Assembly (NCBI RefSeq): GCF_004116625.1 | Contig: NZ_NXIE01000005.1 | Coordinates: forward strand, 62,001 to 126,000 | Length of the DNA stretch: 64,000 bases | Reading direction: 5' to 3' | Origin: Halarcobacter mediterraneus | GTDB lineage: Bacteria > Campylobacterota > Campylobacteria > Campylobacterales > Arcobacteraceae | Part shown: in pieces, positions 53,938 to 63,868 of the stretch | How positions within the stretch are numbered: position 1 is the first letter of the stretch | Layout of the letters: every line of letters begins with the position of its first letter | The notes under the pieces: model-generated | Databases searched by the model: none | Told to the model about the DNA's origin: nothing | Seen by the model: the letters and a program-made list of their open reading frames with translations, nothing else | Program-made: the position numbers and the translations under genes

Positions 53938-55841
53938 GAATTAACTTCAAACTCTTTTTTCATATTTGAAATAAGTTTAGTAACTTTATCTTTTTTGCTA
54001 GCCTCTGTTATCTCATTTAGTATTTTTGGTAAGTTATTATGAAACTTTTTTAAGAAATCAAGGATATACTTAGATTTCTTATTTGTATTATTTATATGAG
54101 CATTTAATTCAATCATTTCATGTACTAAATTAGAGTATCCAAGAAATGCTGCATAATTAATAGGTAAAACTCCAAATTTATCGGGTTTATTTAATTGTTT
54201 TTGACAATGGGCATAAATATATTTAAACATTTTTAAATCATTTTTCCATACTGCATTATGAACCATTGTTCTTCCTTTATCATCAATGGCATTGATATTT
54301 GCTCCAGCATTAAGTAATATTCTTACAACATTAATATCTAAATCTAAAATTGCCTTATGAAGTGTTATTCCTCCAAAAGAATCTTTTGTGTTTACATCTG
54401 CACCTAGAAGTAAAATAGTTTTTAGGTTTTCATAATATTGCTTTTTAAAGTTAGGATTTTCTTCTTTCAAGTTCTCTTGCATATATTTATATAAAATATG
54501 AGTTCCTTCCATATCAACTTGATTTATATCTATTCCATTCTTCATAAATATTTTAATTAAATCAAAATTGCCAAATCTTAATGCTTCAAAGAAATAAGGT
54601 TCTCTTTTTGAATTAAGCATATTTAAGTTTGCATTAGTATTTTGTAAGATAGCTTCTAATAAGCTAATATAATCCATTGAAAAACTAATTGAGTCATCAT
54701 CTATTTCTTTATTGCTTTTCACCACTAAAATAGCATCAATCAATTTTTCTAAAGGTGTAACATTCTCCTTGTTTTTTATATTTGGGTCAGCTTCAAAATC
54801 TAATAATAATTGATTAATTTCTAAGTAATCAGAACTTTTATTTATTGTGTAGTGAAGAGCTGTATCCCTATTCTTATTTTTAATATTTACGTCAACTTCA
54901 CATTCTAAAAGTTTTGTTAAAACCTTTAAAGATTTAAATTTTATAGGTAATAATAAAATTGTTTCATTATTTTTATTACTTACACTTAAGTCAATTCCAC
55001 TATTTACTATATTTGGAATGAAGTTAATAAGCTCTTCAATTTCTTCTTCTAATTCTTTATTAGACATTTCTTTTTGTAGCTTTTGTTCTTTGGTTAATAA
55101 TTGATTTAGATAATGAAGTAGAATATTATTACCTTCATCATCCACATGGTTAATATCTACAATTTGAGTAAAAGCAGAAAACATTTTTTTACTTTTTGCT
55201 CCATTTTCAACTATATAAAAAAGAGGGTTTCTTTTATTCTTATCTTCAATACTAAATTTTTCAAATTTAGGAATTAATAGTTTGAAAATATCTTCTTCCA
55301 AAAAAGTTTCTTTAAAAAATAAAATATTTTTTTTGTTTTTTAAATTTGGATTTTCTAATAAATCTTTTACAATTTCTACAGATTTATTTTTTATTGCAAT
55401 TTGTAGTAGACTTAAACCGTCACTATTTTTAGTGTTTATATTTTTAATTTTTGATTTAATTTTTATATATACTTGGATTAAATCATTTTCTATAATATAT
55501 TCGATAGCACTTTTTTTATCGTGGTCTTGCTTATTTACATCTACATTATATTTTAAAAGTTCTTCAATGCATTTTATATATTTATATTTACAAGCCATTA
55601 GCAAAGCTGTTTGACCTTCAGCATCAGGTTCATTAACAGAAATTCCATTTTTTAGTAGCCAAGCTACAGCTTTGTAGTTGTTTTTAAGTGTTGCTAGGTG
55701 TAAAAAATTTTGTAATTTTTGATTTGTATGATTTATATTTATATCTTTTAATATTGTATCTGCTTTTGATTCATTGAAATTTTTATTTTTAATTTCTTCA
55801 ATTAAATCATCTGCATTTTTTTTAAATAATTTACCTAGCAT
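53934..55841 (-). CDS. Ankyrin-repeat protein
   Basis: A 635-residue protein built almost entirely of ankyrin repeats. Examples are DAEGQTALLMACKYKYIKCIEELLKYNVDVN, SDGLSLLQIAIKNKSVEIVKDLL, NRDTALHYTINKSSDY, GGITLHKAILDLDINVVRILLNAGANIN and GRTMVHNAVWKNDLKMF. There is no signal peptide or membrane segment, so it is probably cytoplasmic. Repeats are more degenerate between residues 190 and 300. The binding partner is unknown. It is a single-gene unit convergent with recN. Confidence 0.85.
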   Translation of the reverse strand: MLGKLFKKNADDLIEEIKNKNFNESKADTILKDININHTNQKLQNFLHLATLKNNYKAVAWLLKNGISVNEPDAEGQTALLMACKYKYIKCIEELLKYNVDVNKQDHDKKSAIEYIIENDLIQVYIKIKSKIKNINTKNSDGLSLLQIAIKNKSVEIVKDLLENPNLKNKKNILFFKETFLEEDIFKLLIPKFEKFSIEDKNKRNPLFYIVENGAKSKKMFSAFTQIVDINHVDDEGNNILLHYLNQLLTKEQKLQKEMSNKELEEEIEELINFIPNIVNSGIDLSVSNKNNETILLLPIKFKSLKVLTKLLECEVDVNIKNKNRDTALHYTINKSSDYLEINQLLLDFEADPNIKNKENVTPLEKLIDAILVVKSNKEIDDDSISFSMDYISLLEAILQNTNANLNMLNSKREPYFFEALRFGNFDLIKIFMKNGIDINQVDMEGTHILYKYMQENLKEENPNFKKQYYENLKTILLLGADVNTKDSFGGITLHKAILDLDINVVRILLNAGANINAIDDKGRTMVHNAVWKNDLKMFKYIYAHCQKQLNKPDKFGVLPINYAAFLGYSNLVHEMIELNAHINNTNKKSKYILDFLKKFHNNLPKILNEITEASKKDKVTKLISNMKKEFEVNS

Positions 55842-55918
55842 TTTATCCTTTCTTTAAAAATGCGATTTTAACATAATAAAAGATAAAGAAAAATAATTCT
55901 TTGAACTAATTTCTAAAC

Positions 55919-55948
55919 TTGACAAAATTCAGCTTTAAAGGATAAAAT
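55919..55948 (+). promoter_or_regulatory. Sigma70-type promoter of the chemoreceptor gene
   Basis: TTGACA at 55919-55924 and TAAAAT at 55943-55948, 18 bases apart, precede the start codon by 27 bases. It is one of the few places in the window with a recognisable -35. A GGGA Shine-Dalgarno lies ahead of ATG 55976. Confidence 0.55.
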
Positions 55949-55975
55949 ATATCAAAATAATAAAAAGGGATACTA

Positions 55976-58873
55976 ATGGGTGCATTATCAATAAAGGGGA
56001 AATTGTTAATCATTTCATTAATAGTAGTTATCTTAGTTACTGTTATAACAGCAGTTCAATCTATATACACTATTAAGGAATTATCTAAGAAAGATATTGA
56101 TAATTTTAGGAAAGAAGCATATCTAAAAAAAGAAAAAGAGTTACAAAACTATGTTTCTCTAGCTTTAAAAACAGTTAACTCTTATTATGAGAGAACTGAA
56201 ATAGAAAAAGTAAAAGTAGAAGTTCAAGAGGACTTGAAAAAACAAACAGGTTTTTTATTCTCAATTTTAGAAGCTGAATATAAGAGATTAGAAGGAAAAA
56301 TACCTGAAGCTGATTTAAAGCAAAGACTTAGAAGTATTGTTGAAGGAACTAGATATGGTACTTCAGGATATTTTTGGATAAATGATTTAGATGCAGTTAT
56401 GGTTATGCATCCTATAAAACCTCAATTAAATAATAAAAACTTAGCTGAATTTAAAGATAAAAATGGAAAAAAAATATTTACTGTCTTTGCTAATGTAGCT
56501 AAAAATTCTAAAGAAGGTTTTGTAGATTATGTTTGGCCAAAACCTGGTTTTGAAAAGCCACAACCAAAAGTCTCTTTTGTAAAGTTATTTGAATCTTTTA
56601 ATTGGGTAATTGGAACAGGAGAATATGTTTCAGATGTTTCTAGTAAATTAAAAAAAGAAGCCTTAAATGCTATTAAAAATATGGGATATGGAAATAATGG
56701 ATATTTTTGGATAAATGATTCTCATCCAAAAATGATTATGCACCCATTTAAGCCTCAGCTTGATGGTAAGGATTTATCTGCTTCAAAAGATCCAAATGGA
56801 AAATTCTTATTTAATGAAATGTCTAAAGTTGCTAATGCAAAAAGTGAAGGTGGACTTGTTAAATATATGTGGGAAAAACCTGGGAAAGATGTGCCTCAAC
56901 AAAAATTCTCTTTTGTACAAAGATTTGAACCTTGGGACTGGATAATCGGAACGGGAGAGTATGTTGATGATGTAGAAGATAGTATTCTAGCAATGGAAAA
57001 AAGAACTAATGAAGAAATTGACTCAATAATTCTTACAATCATGATTTTTACAGTTGTATTTATTGTTCTAATATACTTAATTTACTCATATCTTGTTAAG
57101 AAAATTATTAGTAAACCCTTAGAAGATTTGAATAATGCAATTGAAAATTTAAAAACATCAAATAGTAATACTGAAATAGAAAAAGAAAATAATGATGAAA
57201 TAGGTGCCGTTGTAGATTCATTTAATTCTTATATTCATTCTTTAAAAGCAGGTTATGAAGCAGATGCAAAAGTTATTGATGAAGTAAAAGATGTAATTCA
57301 AAAAGTTAATAATGGTTTTTATGTTTATAAAGTTAAACAAAGTTCAAATAATCCTCAAATTCAAGAGTTAAGAACTTCAATTAATCAAATGATAGAAGGC
57401 ACTAATAATAAACTAGAAGAAATCAATAATATTTTAATTGAGTATGGTAATTCAAACTTTGATTTTAAATTAAGTGGGGAACATTCTGTTTCTAATGGAA
57501 TAATAGGATCTATTTTTACAAGTACAAAGCAACTTGGTGGTACAGTATCTGAGTTCTTATCAATGATAACAACAACCGGTGAAAAGTTAAATAAAGATAC
57601 AGATATTTTATCTTCATCTGCTTCTTCTTTATCTACATCTTCAAATGAACAAGCAGCTTCATTAGAACAAACAGCAGCTGCAGTTGAAGAAATTACTTCA
57701 ATTATTAAATCAAATAATGAAAAAGTTGTCAAAATGTCAGTTTTAGCTAACGAGTTAAATAAATCAGCAAAAGATGGACAAGATTTAGCAACTAAAACAA
57801 CTAGTGCAATGGAAGATATTGATGTACAAGTAAACTCAATTAATGAAGCAATAACCGTAATAGATCAAATAGCTTTCCAAACAAATATTCTTTCATTAAA
57901 TGCAGCAGTTGAAGCAGCAACAGCTGGAGAAGCTGGTAAAGGTTTCGCAGTTGTAGCACAAGAAGTTAGAAATCTTGCAAATAGATCAGCTGAAGCAGCT
58001 AAAGAGATTAAGGATTTAGTTGAAAATGCTACTGCTAAAGCAAATGAAGGAAAACAAATTGCTGATAATATGATTGGTGGATATTCGGACTTAAGTTCTA
58101 AAGTAGATGAAACAATTCACTTAATTGCTGATGTTAATGAGGCAAGTAAAGAACAAGAAACAGGTATCGTACAAATAAATGATGTAGTTAATTCTTTAGA
58201 CCAAACTACACAAAAAAATGCAGAGTCTGCAACTCAAATAAGCTCTTTAGCTGGAGAAGTTGCTTCTTTATCAACAAATATGCTTGATATAGCAGATAGA
58301 GCAAAATTTAATGTAAATAAAAAAGATGAAATTTGTGATATAAATTTGGTTTTTGAAATTTCTAAATTAAAAAATGACCATATAACATTTAAGAATAGTA
58401 ATTTCTCAAAACTAGGTAGTTCAACAAGTACTTGGAGTGTAAATACTTGTGATCAATGTGATTTTGGTAAATGGATTTTAACACAAGAAAAAGCAGGGAA
58501 AAACTTTACAAAAACTTCAAATTGGACGAATATGAAAGAACATCATAAAAATGTTCATGAAACAGTTCAAGAATATATTGATAGAAATGCAGAAAATGCA
58601 TCAAATGATATTTTAGAAAAAATATCAAAAACACTTGAAGTGGAAACTGAACAACTATTTAAAACAATGGATGTAATAAAGGTTGAGCATTGTAAGGATT
58701 TTGTTGAAGATACAAGTAAGATAAAAAAGACTGAAATAAAAAAACAAGATTTTCCTAAAACAATAGATAAACCAAAAGAAAAAGAGAGTACAAAAAAAGT
58801 TCAAACCTCTACTCCTAAAGTACAAACAATCACAGCAAATAATAACGACGATGATGAATGGGAAAGCTTTTAA
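55976..58873 (+). CDS. Methyl-accepting chemotaxis protein with tandem Cache domains, CZB domain and CheR-type tail
   Basis: A 965-residue chemoreceptor. TM1 is at about residues 9-30. Two tandem sCache_2-like sensor repeats follow; each has GYFWIND, MHP-KPQL and FV-FE--W-IGTGEYV (about 80-215 and 225-335). TM2 is at about 345-368, HAMP near 370-420 and the signalling hairpin near 560-790 with [20 protein letters not shown] and [15 protein letters not shown]. After it comes a CZB zinc-binding domain ([28 protein letters not shown]), then a low-complexity linker. It ends in EWESF, like the NWETF tether for CheR/CheB. CZB domains respond to zinc or oxidants such as HOCl. The Cache ligand is unknown. 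Confidence 0.92.
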   Translation: MGALSIKGKLLIISLIVVILVTVITAVQSIYTIKELSKKDIDNFRKEAYLKKEKELQNYVSLALKTVNSYYERTEIEKVKVEVQEDLKKQTGFLFSILEAEYKRLEGKIPEADLKQRLRSIVEGTRYGTSGYFWINDLDAVMVMHPIKPQLNNKNLAEFKDKNGKKIFTVFANVAKNSKEGFVDYVWPKPGFEKPQPKVSFVKLFESFNWVIGTGEYVSDVSSKLKKEALNAIKNMGYGNNGYFWINDSHPKMIMHPFKPQLDGKDLSASKDPNGKFLFNEMSKVANAKSEGGLVKYMWEKPGKDVPQQKFSFVQRFEPWDWIIGTGEYVDDVEDSILAMEKRTNEEIDSIILTIMIFTVVFIVLIYLIYSYLVKKIISKPLEDLNNAIENLKTSNSNTEIEKENNDEIGAVVDSFNSYIHSLKAGYEADAKVIDEVKDVIQKVNNGFYVYKVKQSSNNPQIQELRTSINQMIEGTNNKLEEINNILIEYGNSNFDFKLSGEHSVSNGIIGSIFTSTKQLGGTVSEFLSMITTTGEKLNKDTDILSSSASSLSTSSNEQAASLEQTAAAVEEITSIIKSNNEKVVKMSVLANELNKSAKDGQDLATKTTSAMEDIDVQVNSINEAITVIDQIAFQTNILSLNAAVEAATAGEAGKGFAVVAQEVRNLANRSAEAAKEIKDLVENATAKANEGKQIADNMIGGYSDLSSKVDETIHLIADVNEASKEQETGIVQINDVVNSLDQTTQKNAESATQISSLAGEVASLSTNMLDIADRAKFNVNKKDEICDINLVFEISKLKNDHITFKNSNFSKLGSSTSTWSVNTCDQCDFGKWILTQEKAGKNFTKTSNWTNMKEHHKNVHETVQEYIDRNAENASNDILEKISKTLEVETEQLFKTMDVIKVEHCKDFVEDTSKIKKTEIKKQDFPKTIDKPKEKESTKKVQTSTPKVQTITANNNDDDEWESF

Positions 58874-58950
58874 GAGCTTTCCTAATCATAAGTATAATCT
58901 TATAAAAAATAACTAATTTATCTTAAACTTTAAACTATAAAAACTTTTGA

Positions 58951-58956
58951 TATAAT
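58951..58956 (+). promoter_or_regulatory. -10 element of the U32-family gene
   Basis: TATAAT at 58951-58956 lies 42 bases before ATG 58999, followed by TGCGA. The -35 region is only A/T-rich, as is usual for this group. Confidence 0.5.
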
Positions 58957-58998
58957 TGCGATTTTAAAAACAGTGTCTTGGAAACACAAAGGAATATA

Positions 58999-60315
58999 AT
59001 GAACAAAAATAATAAGGTAGAACTGCTTTCACCAGCTGGTAATTTAGAAAAACTAAAAATTGCCTTTGCCTATGGTGCTGACGCAGTTTATGGTGGTGTA
59101 AGCCACTTTAGTTTAAGAATTAGAAGTGGAAAAGAGTTTAGCTTTGAAACTTTCAAAGAGGGTATTGATTATGCCCATGCAAGAGGTAAACAAGTTTATG
59201 CAACTATTAATGGTTTTCCATTTAACTCTCAAATAGATTTATTAAAAAAACATATTATTAAAATGGCAGAACTAGAACCAGATGCATTTATTGTTGCAGC
59301 ACCTGGAGTTGTAAGACTTTGTAGAGAACTTGCTCCTCAAATACCAATTCATCTATCAACACAAGCAAATGTATTAAACTATTTAGATGCCCAAGTATTT
59401 TGGGATATGGGTGTTAGAAGAATAATTGCAGCAAGGGAAATATCTTTAAAAGATGTTCAAGAGATTAAAAAACATTTACCAGAGATGGAAATAGAAATAT
59501 TTGTACATGGTTCTATGTGTTTTGCTTACTCAGGAAGATGTTTAGTATCTGCTGTACAAATGGGAAGAGTTCCAAATAGAGGAAGTTGCGCAAATGACTG
59601 TAGATTTGAATATACTTTATACGCAGCAAATGAAGACCATAGTACACTATTTAGACTTGAAGAAGAACCAGGTGTAGGAACATATATCTTTAATGCAAAA
59701 GATATGAACTTAGCTTCTCATGTTGATGAAATTTTAGAAAGTGGAGCAGTTGATTCTATTAAAATTGAAGGTAGAACAAAATCTCCATACTATGCAGCTG
59801 TAACAGCATATGCTTATAGAAAAGCAATTGATGATTATGAAGCTGGAAAATTTGAAGCAGATAAATATCAAGAAGAGTTAGCAACTACAAAAAATAGAGG
59901 GTTTACTGATGCTTATTTAGTACATAGACCTTTTGATAGAACAAATACTCAAAACCATGAATATGCTTTAAGTAAAGGAAGTTATGAAGTAAGTGGACTT
60001 ATTACAGAAGATGAAGAACATTTCTATTGTAAATATAAAACTTATCCAAATGATGAGATAGAAATTTTTGCTCCAATTGGAAGTACAATTGAAGAGTGTG
60101 AAAATGAGATTGGAAAAATCTATAAAAAAGAAGATGGTAAATTTTATGTTTCATTTAAAAAGATTTTGACTGAAACAAATAAAGAGTTAGAATCGGTTCA
60201 TAGTGGAAATACAAATAAAATTAAACTTCCTGGGAAACTACCTTATTTAACAATGCTTAGAGTTAAAAGTGAAGAAGAACAGCAAAATTCTTGTGAAGGT
60301 TCTTGTAGTAATTAA
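58999..60315 (+). CDS. Peptidase U32 family protein, TrhP (YegQ)-like
   Basis: A 438-residue U32-family protein. The start VELLSPAGNLEKLKIAFAYGADAVYGG and the cysteine-rich core EIFVHGSMCFAYSGRC with NRGSCANDCR (cysteines near 174, 181, 197 and 201) match the TrhP/RlhA group. In that group the cysteines are thought to hold an Fe-S cluster, and TrhP hydroxylates wobble uridines in tRNA. The ATG at 58999 with AAAGGAAT is chosen over TTG 58978. The C-terminus ends in a small Cys-containing tail, CEGSC. Peptidase activity is doubtful for the family. Confidence 0.82.
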   Translation: MNKNNKVELLSPAGNLEKLKIAFAYGADAVYGGVSHFSLRIRSGKEFSFETFKEGIDYAHARGKQVYATINGFPFNSQIDLLKKHIIKMAELEPDAFIVAAPGVVRLCRELAPQIPIHLSTQANVLNYLDAQVFWDMGVRRIIAAREISLKDVQEIKKHLPEMEIEIFVHGSMCFAYSGRCLVSAVQMGRVPNRGSCANDCRFEYTLYAANEDHSTLFRLEEEPGVGTYIFNAKDMNLASHVDEILESGAVDSIKIEGRTKSPYYAAVTAYAYRKAIDDYEAGKFEADKYQEELATTKNRGFTDAYLVHRPFDRTNTQNHEYALSKGSYEVSGLITEDEEHFYCKYKTYPNDEIEIFAPIGSTIEECENEIGKIYKKEDGKFYVSFKKILTETNKELESVHSGNTNKIKLPGKLPYLTMLRVKSEEEQQNSCEGSCSN

Positions 60316-60317
60316 TA

Positions 60318-61625
60318 ATGGTTGTTTTTAGAGTTACAGATAATATTAATATAAAAACTACTGATGGTACATTAGTTAAATATCAGAAGTTAAAGGGACC
60401 ATCTAATTTATTAAATGAAACCCTTTATATTTCTACTTTAGAAGATTTTCAAGATATGAAAAGAGTATTTTCAAGTGTTGATCAAAAGTATAGAGCTAAA
60501 GTTTTTGATGAAAGTAAAATTAGATATCTTAGTCAGTTTCCTAAAGAATTAGGAATTTTAAATATAAATGAATATAATATTACAAATAATTTAAACTACA
60601 AATATAAAAATGATGATTTATTAATTCAAAGTTTTAAAAATTTTGATTCTTTATATTTAAACGAAGAAAAAGTAGATTTATCAAAACAAATAAAAGGAAC
60701 ATTAAAACAAGATATAAAGATATTAATTCTTGGTTCCCCTGGATTTAGTTTATCTGAAATGATTTGCTCTTGTACTGCATTAAGAATATTTTATGAAAAA
60801 CTTTCTACTTATTTTAAAAGTATAAGTTTAGATATATATTTAAATGCCTCAGAAAATAGGTTTTATAGTAGAGATAAAATGCTTTTTTCAAATCAAACTT
60901 TTATAAATAAAATAAGTGCTTTAAGTATAGATGTTAAAGAATTTTGTCAGTATGATTTTTTTGTAGACACAAGTTCTGTTTCTAAAAGAAGCTATTATGA
61001 GTCTTTAAATTATACAGATGCCTGGTTGCATAAATTAGGAATTGATTATAAAAAAGTACCTCAATCTAAAAAGTATAATCAAATTAATCTTTCTACTTTT
61101 AAAGTAAGAAAAGATTTAAAAGAAAAGATTCAAAAAATAAAACTAAAAGGTAAAATACTTCTTTATCACCCATATTCTGCAAATATAAAAAAATCAATAC
61201 CTAAAGAAGTTGCTGCAAAGTTATTAAAAGAACTAGTATCTAGGTTACCAGAATACACAATAGTCTCTACAATAAAAGTGGATTCTAAATTTGACGATGA
61301 TCGATATGTTGATTTAAGTAATGACTCAAAAAGTTTTTTAGACTTTTCATATATAATCTCTAATTGTAGTAAAGTTTTAACTGTTAATACTTCAACTTAT
61401 CATATGGCAGATGCTTTTTTAATTCCTACAGTAGTTTTTTTTACTGAGTTAGACTCTAAGAGAAAATACTCTTTTTATGAAATGAGTAAAGCTATTTTTG
61501 TAAAAGATAAAACTAAAAGTTTAAGTAAATTTGTTTTTGAAAATGACTCTTTACTTTTATATAAATTTGAAGGTTGGCAGGAGCTTAAAGTATCAAAAGT
61601 AATTAAATTATTAGAAAGCTTTTGA
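60318..61625 (+). CDS. Glycosyltransferase family 9-like protein, function unknown
   Basis: A 435-residue protein with no signal peptide. The N-terminal 115 residues are not recognised. From about residue 125 it follows the heptosyltransferase (GT9, GT-B fold) course: IKILILGSPGFSLSEMICSCTALRIF at the N-terminal nucleotide-like start, and near the C-terminus FLDFSYIISNCSKVLTVNTSTYHMADAFLIPTVVFF. The latter parallels the D-T-x-x-x-H-x-A-x-x-x-x-x-P motif, but Asp is replaced by Asn (VNTSTYHMA). It may be a diverged or inactive member. It begins two bases after the U32 gene and is likely cotranscribed. Confidence 0.6.
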   Translation: MVVFRVTDNINIKTTDGTLVKYQKLKGPSNLLNETLYISTLEDFQDMKRVFSSVDQKYRAKVFDESKIRYLSQFPKELGILNINEYNITNNLNYKYKNDDLLIQSFKNFDSLYLNEEKVDLSKQIKGTLKQDIKILILGSPGFSLSEMICSCTALRIFYEKLSTYFKSISLDIYLNASENRFYSRDKMLFSNQTFINKISALSIDVKEFCQYDFFVDTSSVSKRSYYESLNYTDAWLHKLGIDYKKVPQSKKYNQINLSTFKVRKDLKEKIQKIKLKGKILLYHPYSANIKKSIPKEVAAKLLKELVSRLPEYTIVSTIKVDSKFDDDRYVDLSNDSKSFLDFSYIISNCSKVLTVNTSTYHMADAFLIPTVVFFTELDSKRKYSFYEMSKAIFVKDKTKSLSKFVFENDSLLLYKFEGWQELKVSKVIKLLESF

Positions 61626-61665
61626 TACAATATTACTATTTTAAAATACCACAGAGGTAAAATAA

Positions 61666-62160
61666 ATGAAGTTTGTATCTATATTAATGGGTAGTAAATC
61701 TGATTATGATATTATGAAATACTGTACTGATACTTTTGAGAAATTTGATGTAAAATATGAAATTATAATCTCTTCAGCTCATAGAAGTCCTAAAAGGACA
61801 ACAGAATATATAAAAAATGCAGAAGAAAAGGGTGCCGTTGCCTTCATTGCCGCAGCTAATATGGCTGCTCATTTAGCAGGTGTAGTTAGTGCAACAACAA
61901 CAAAACCTGTAATTGGTGTTCCTATGGAAGGTGGAGTAATGGACGGTATGGATGCAATGCTCTCAACAGTTCAAATGCCTGCAGGTATGCCTGTAGGAAC
62001 AGTTTCTTTAGGAAAGTCAGGTGCTATTAATGCAGCTTATTTTGCAATGCAAATTTTAGCTATTTCAGATAAGGAATTAGCTGTTAAATTAAAGGAAGAT
62101 AGAATTACTCAAGCTAAAAAAGTTGAGACAGATTCTAAAAGTATTGAAGTTATTTTATAA
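61666..62160 (+). CDS. purE: 5-(carboxyamino)imidazole ribonucleotide mutase
   Basis: A 164-residue class I PurE, moving the carboxyl group from N5-CAIR to CAIR in purine synthesis. It has the GSKSDYDIM phosphate loop (residues 9-17), the ISSAHRSPKRT loop with the catalytic His, FIAAANMAAHLAGVVSATTTKPVIGVP and MPAGMPVGTV. It has its own AGAGGTAAAATAA leader and stands alone between unrelated genes. Confidence 0.95.
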   Translation: MKFVSILMGSKSDYDIMKYCTDTFEKFDVKYEIIISSAHRSPKRTTEYIKNAEEKGAVAFIAAANMAAHLAGVVSATTTKPVIGVPMEGGVMDGMDAMLSTVQMPAGMPVGTVSLGKSGAINAAYFAMQILAISDKELAVKLKEDRITQAKKVETDSKSIEVIL

Positions 62161-62228
62161 TAAAACAATACTAAAACTTAATAAAAATCACAAAATATTA
62201 AAATCAATAAAGGTTAGGAATTAAATAA

Positions 62229-63113
62229 ATGATAACATTTTCAGAAATCTTATTAAAACTTCAGGAATTTTGGGCGAAAGAAGGTTGTAATATAGTTCAA
62301 CCATATGATATCCCAGCGGGTGCAGGAACTTTTCATCCCTCTACAATACTTAGAAGTTTAGATTCAACTCCTTGGGCTACTGCATATGTTGCTCCAAGTA
62401 GAAGACCAACAGATGGAAGATATGGAGAGAATCCAAATAGATTAGGTTCTTATTATCAATTCCAAACATTGATTAAACCTAGTCCAGACAATATTCAAGA
62501 TTTATATTTACAATCATTAGAATATTTAGGTTTAGACCTTTCTAAGCATGATATTAGATTCGTTGAAGACAACTGGGAATCACCAACTTTAGGAGCATGG
62601 GGACTTGGTTGGGAAGTTTGGCTTGATGGAATGGAAGTAACACAATTTACATATTTTCAACAAGTAGGTGGCTTAGCTTGCGATCCTGTTGCTGTTGAAA
62701 TAACTTATGGTACAGAAAGACTTGCAATGTATTTACAAGGGGTTGATTCTGTATTTGATATTGTTTGGAATAAAAATGATTTTGGTACTACAACTTATGC
62801 AGATGTACACAAAGAGGGAGAATATGAATTTTCTAAATACAATTTTGAAGTAGCTAATACTGAGATGTTATTTAGACATTTTGATGATGCCTTCAATGAG
62901 TGTAAATCTTGTTTGGAAGCTGAACTTCCTTTGCCAGCATATGATCAGTGTATGATGGCTTCACATGCATTTAATACACTTGATGCAAGAAAAGCTATTT
63001 CTGTAACAGAAAGACAAAATTATATTCTTAAAGTTAGAGAGTTAGCTCAGGGTTGTGCTGTGTTATATAAAGAACAAGAAGAAGACCGATTAAAAAGAAT
63101 TGGAAAGAATTAG
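62229..63113 (+). CDS. glyQ: Glycine--tRNA ligase alpha subunit
   Basis: A 294-residue GlyQ of the bacterial alpha2-beta2 glycyl-tRNA synthetase. Typical blocks are [61 protein letters not shown] and [35 protein letters not shown]. The beta subunit gene (glyS) is not next to it: the following gene is a Nif3 protein, overlapping by one base. Split glyQ and glyS loci are common in Campylobacterota. Confidence 0.97.
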   Translation: MITFSEILLKLQEFWAKEGCNIVQPYDIPAGAGTFHPSTILRSLDSTPWATAYVAPSRRPTDGRYGENPNRLGSYYQFQTLIKPSPDNIQDLYLQSLEYLGLDLSKHDIRFVEDNWESPTLGAWGLGWEVWLDGMEVTQFTYFQQVGGLACDPVAVEITYGTERLAMYLQGVDSVFDIVWNKNDFGTTTYADVHKEGEYEFSKYNFEVANTEMLFRHFDDAFNECKSCLEAELPLPAYDQCMMASHAFNTLDARKAISVTERQNYILKVRELAQGCAVLYKEQEEDRLKRIGKN

Positions 63114-63868
63114 TGAAAATAAAAGAAATATATAATTTTTTAGATTCCTTATCACCTTTTGATTTACAAGAAAAATGGGATAATTCAGGGCTTCTTATTG
63201 GAAACTTTGAAGATGAAATAAAACAAGTTTACATTTCAATAGATTTAGATGAGCAAATAGTTGATGAAATGGAAGAAAACTCATTAGTTATTACTCATCA
63301 TCCTTTAATATTTAAAGCTTTAAAAACTATTAATTATGATAGTTATAGTTCTAAATTAGTTAAAAAACTAATTCAAAAAAATATAGCATTAATTTCAATG
63401 CATACAAATATAGACAAAACTCATTTAAATAAATATGTAGCAAGTAAGATTTTAGATTTAGATGTAATAAATAGTGAAGAATTCATCTGTTATGCAAATG
63501 TAAATGATAGTTTTGAAAACTTTGCAAATAAAATTTCTAAAAATTTAGGATTAAAGTATCTAAAGTATGTAAAATGTAATGAAGAAATTAAAAAAGTTGC
63601 ATTAGTAACTGGTGCAGGAATGTCTTTAATAAGTGAAGTAAAGGCTGATTGTTTTTTAACTGGTGACATCAAATATCATGATGCCATGGAAGCAAAAGCA
63701 AGAGGTATTTCCTTAATTGATATAAGACACTATGAAAGTGAAAAACACTTTAGCCCCTTATTAGAGGAGCTTATAAGTGAATATTTGAAAAAAAATCAAT
63801 TAAAAGCTATAATAACAGCTTCAAAAAACCCATTTAAGTTTTGTACACAAGGAGAACCGGTTGAATAA
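63113..63868 (+). CDS. Nif3-like dinuclear metal center protein (YbgI/YqfO family)
   Basis: A 251-residue Nif3-family protein. The metal-site motifs are LVITHHPLIF (about residues 60-69), SMHTNIDKTHLN (about 100-111), GDIKYHDAMEAKARG and IDIRHYESE near the C-terminus. It begins with GTG overlapping the glyQ stop. Biochemical role is uncertain; GTP cyclohydrolase 1 type 2 annotations of this family are not well supported. Confidence 0.9.
   Translation: MKIKEIYNFLDSLSPFDLQEKWDNSGLLIGNFEDEIKQVYISIDLDEQIVDEMEENSLVITHHPLIFKALKTINYDSYSSKLVKKLIQKNIALISMHTNIDKTHLNKYVASKILDLDVINSEEFICYANVNDSFENFANKISKNLGLKYLKYVKCNEEIKKVALVTGAGMSLISEVKADCFLTGDIKYHDAMEAKARGISLIDIRHYESEKHFSPLLEELISEYLKKNQLKAIITASKNPFKFCTQGEPVE

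Noticed and set aside
58861-58882. Terminator after the chemoreceptor gene
   Set aside because: An eight-base stem GGAAAGCT/AGCTTTCC spans the stop codon but has no T-tract; it is not strong enough to list as a terminator.
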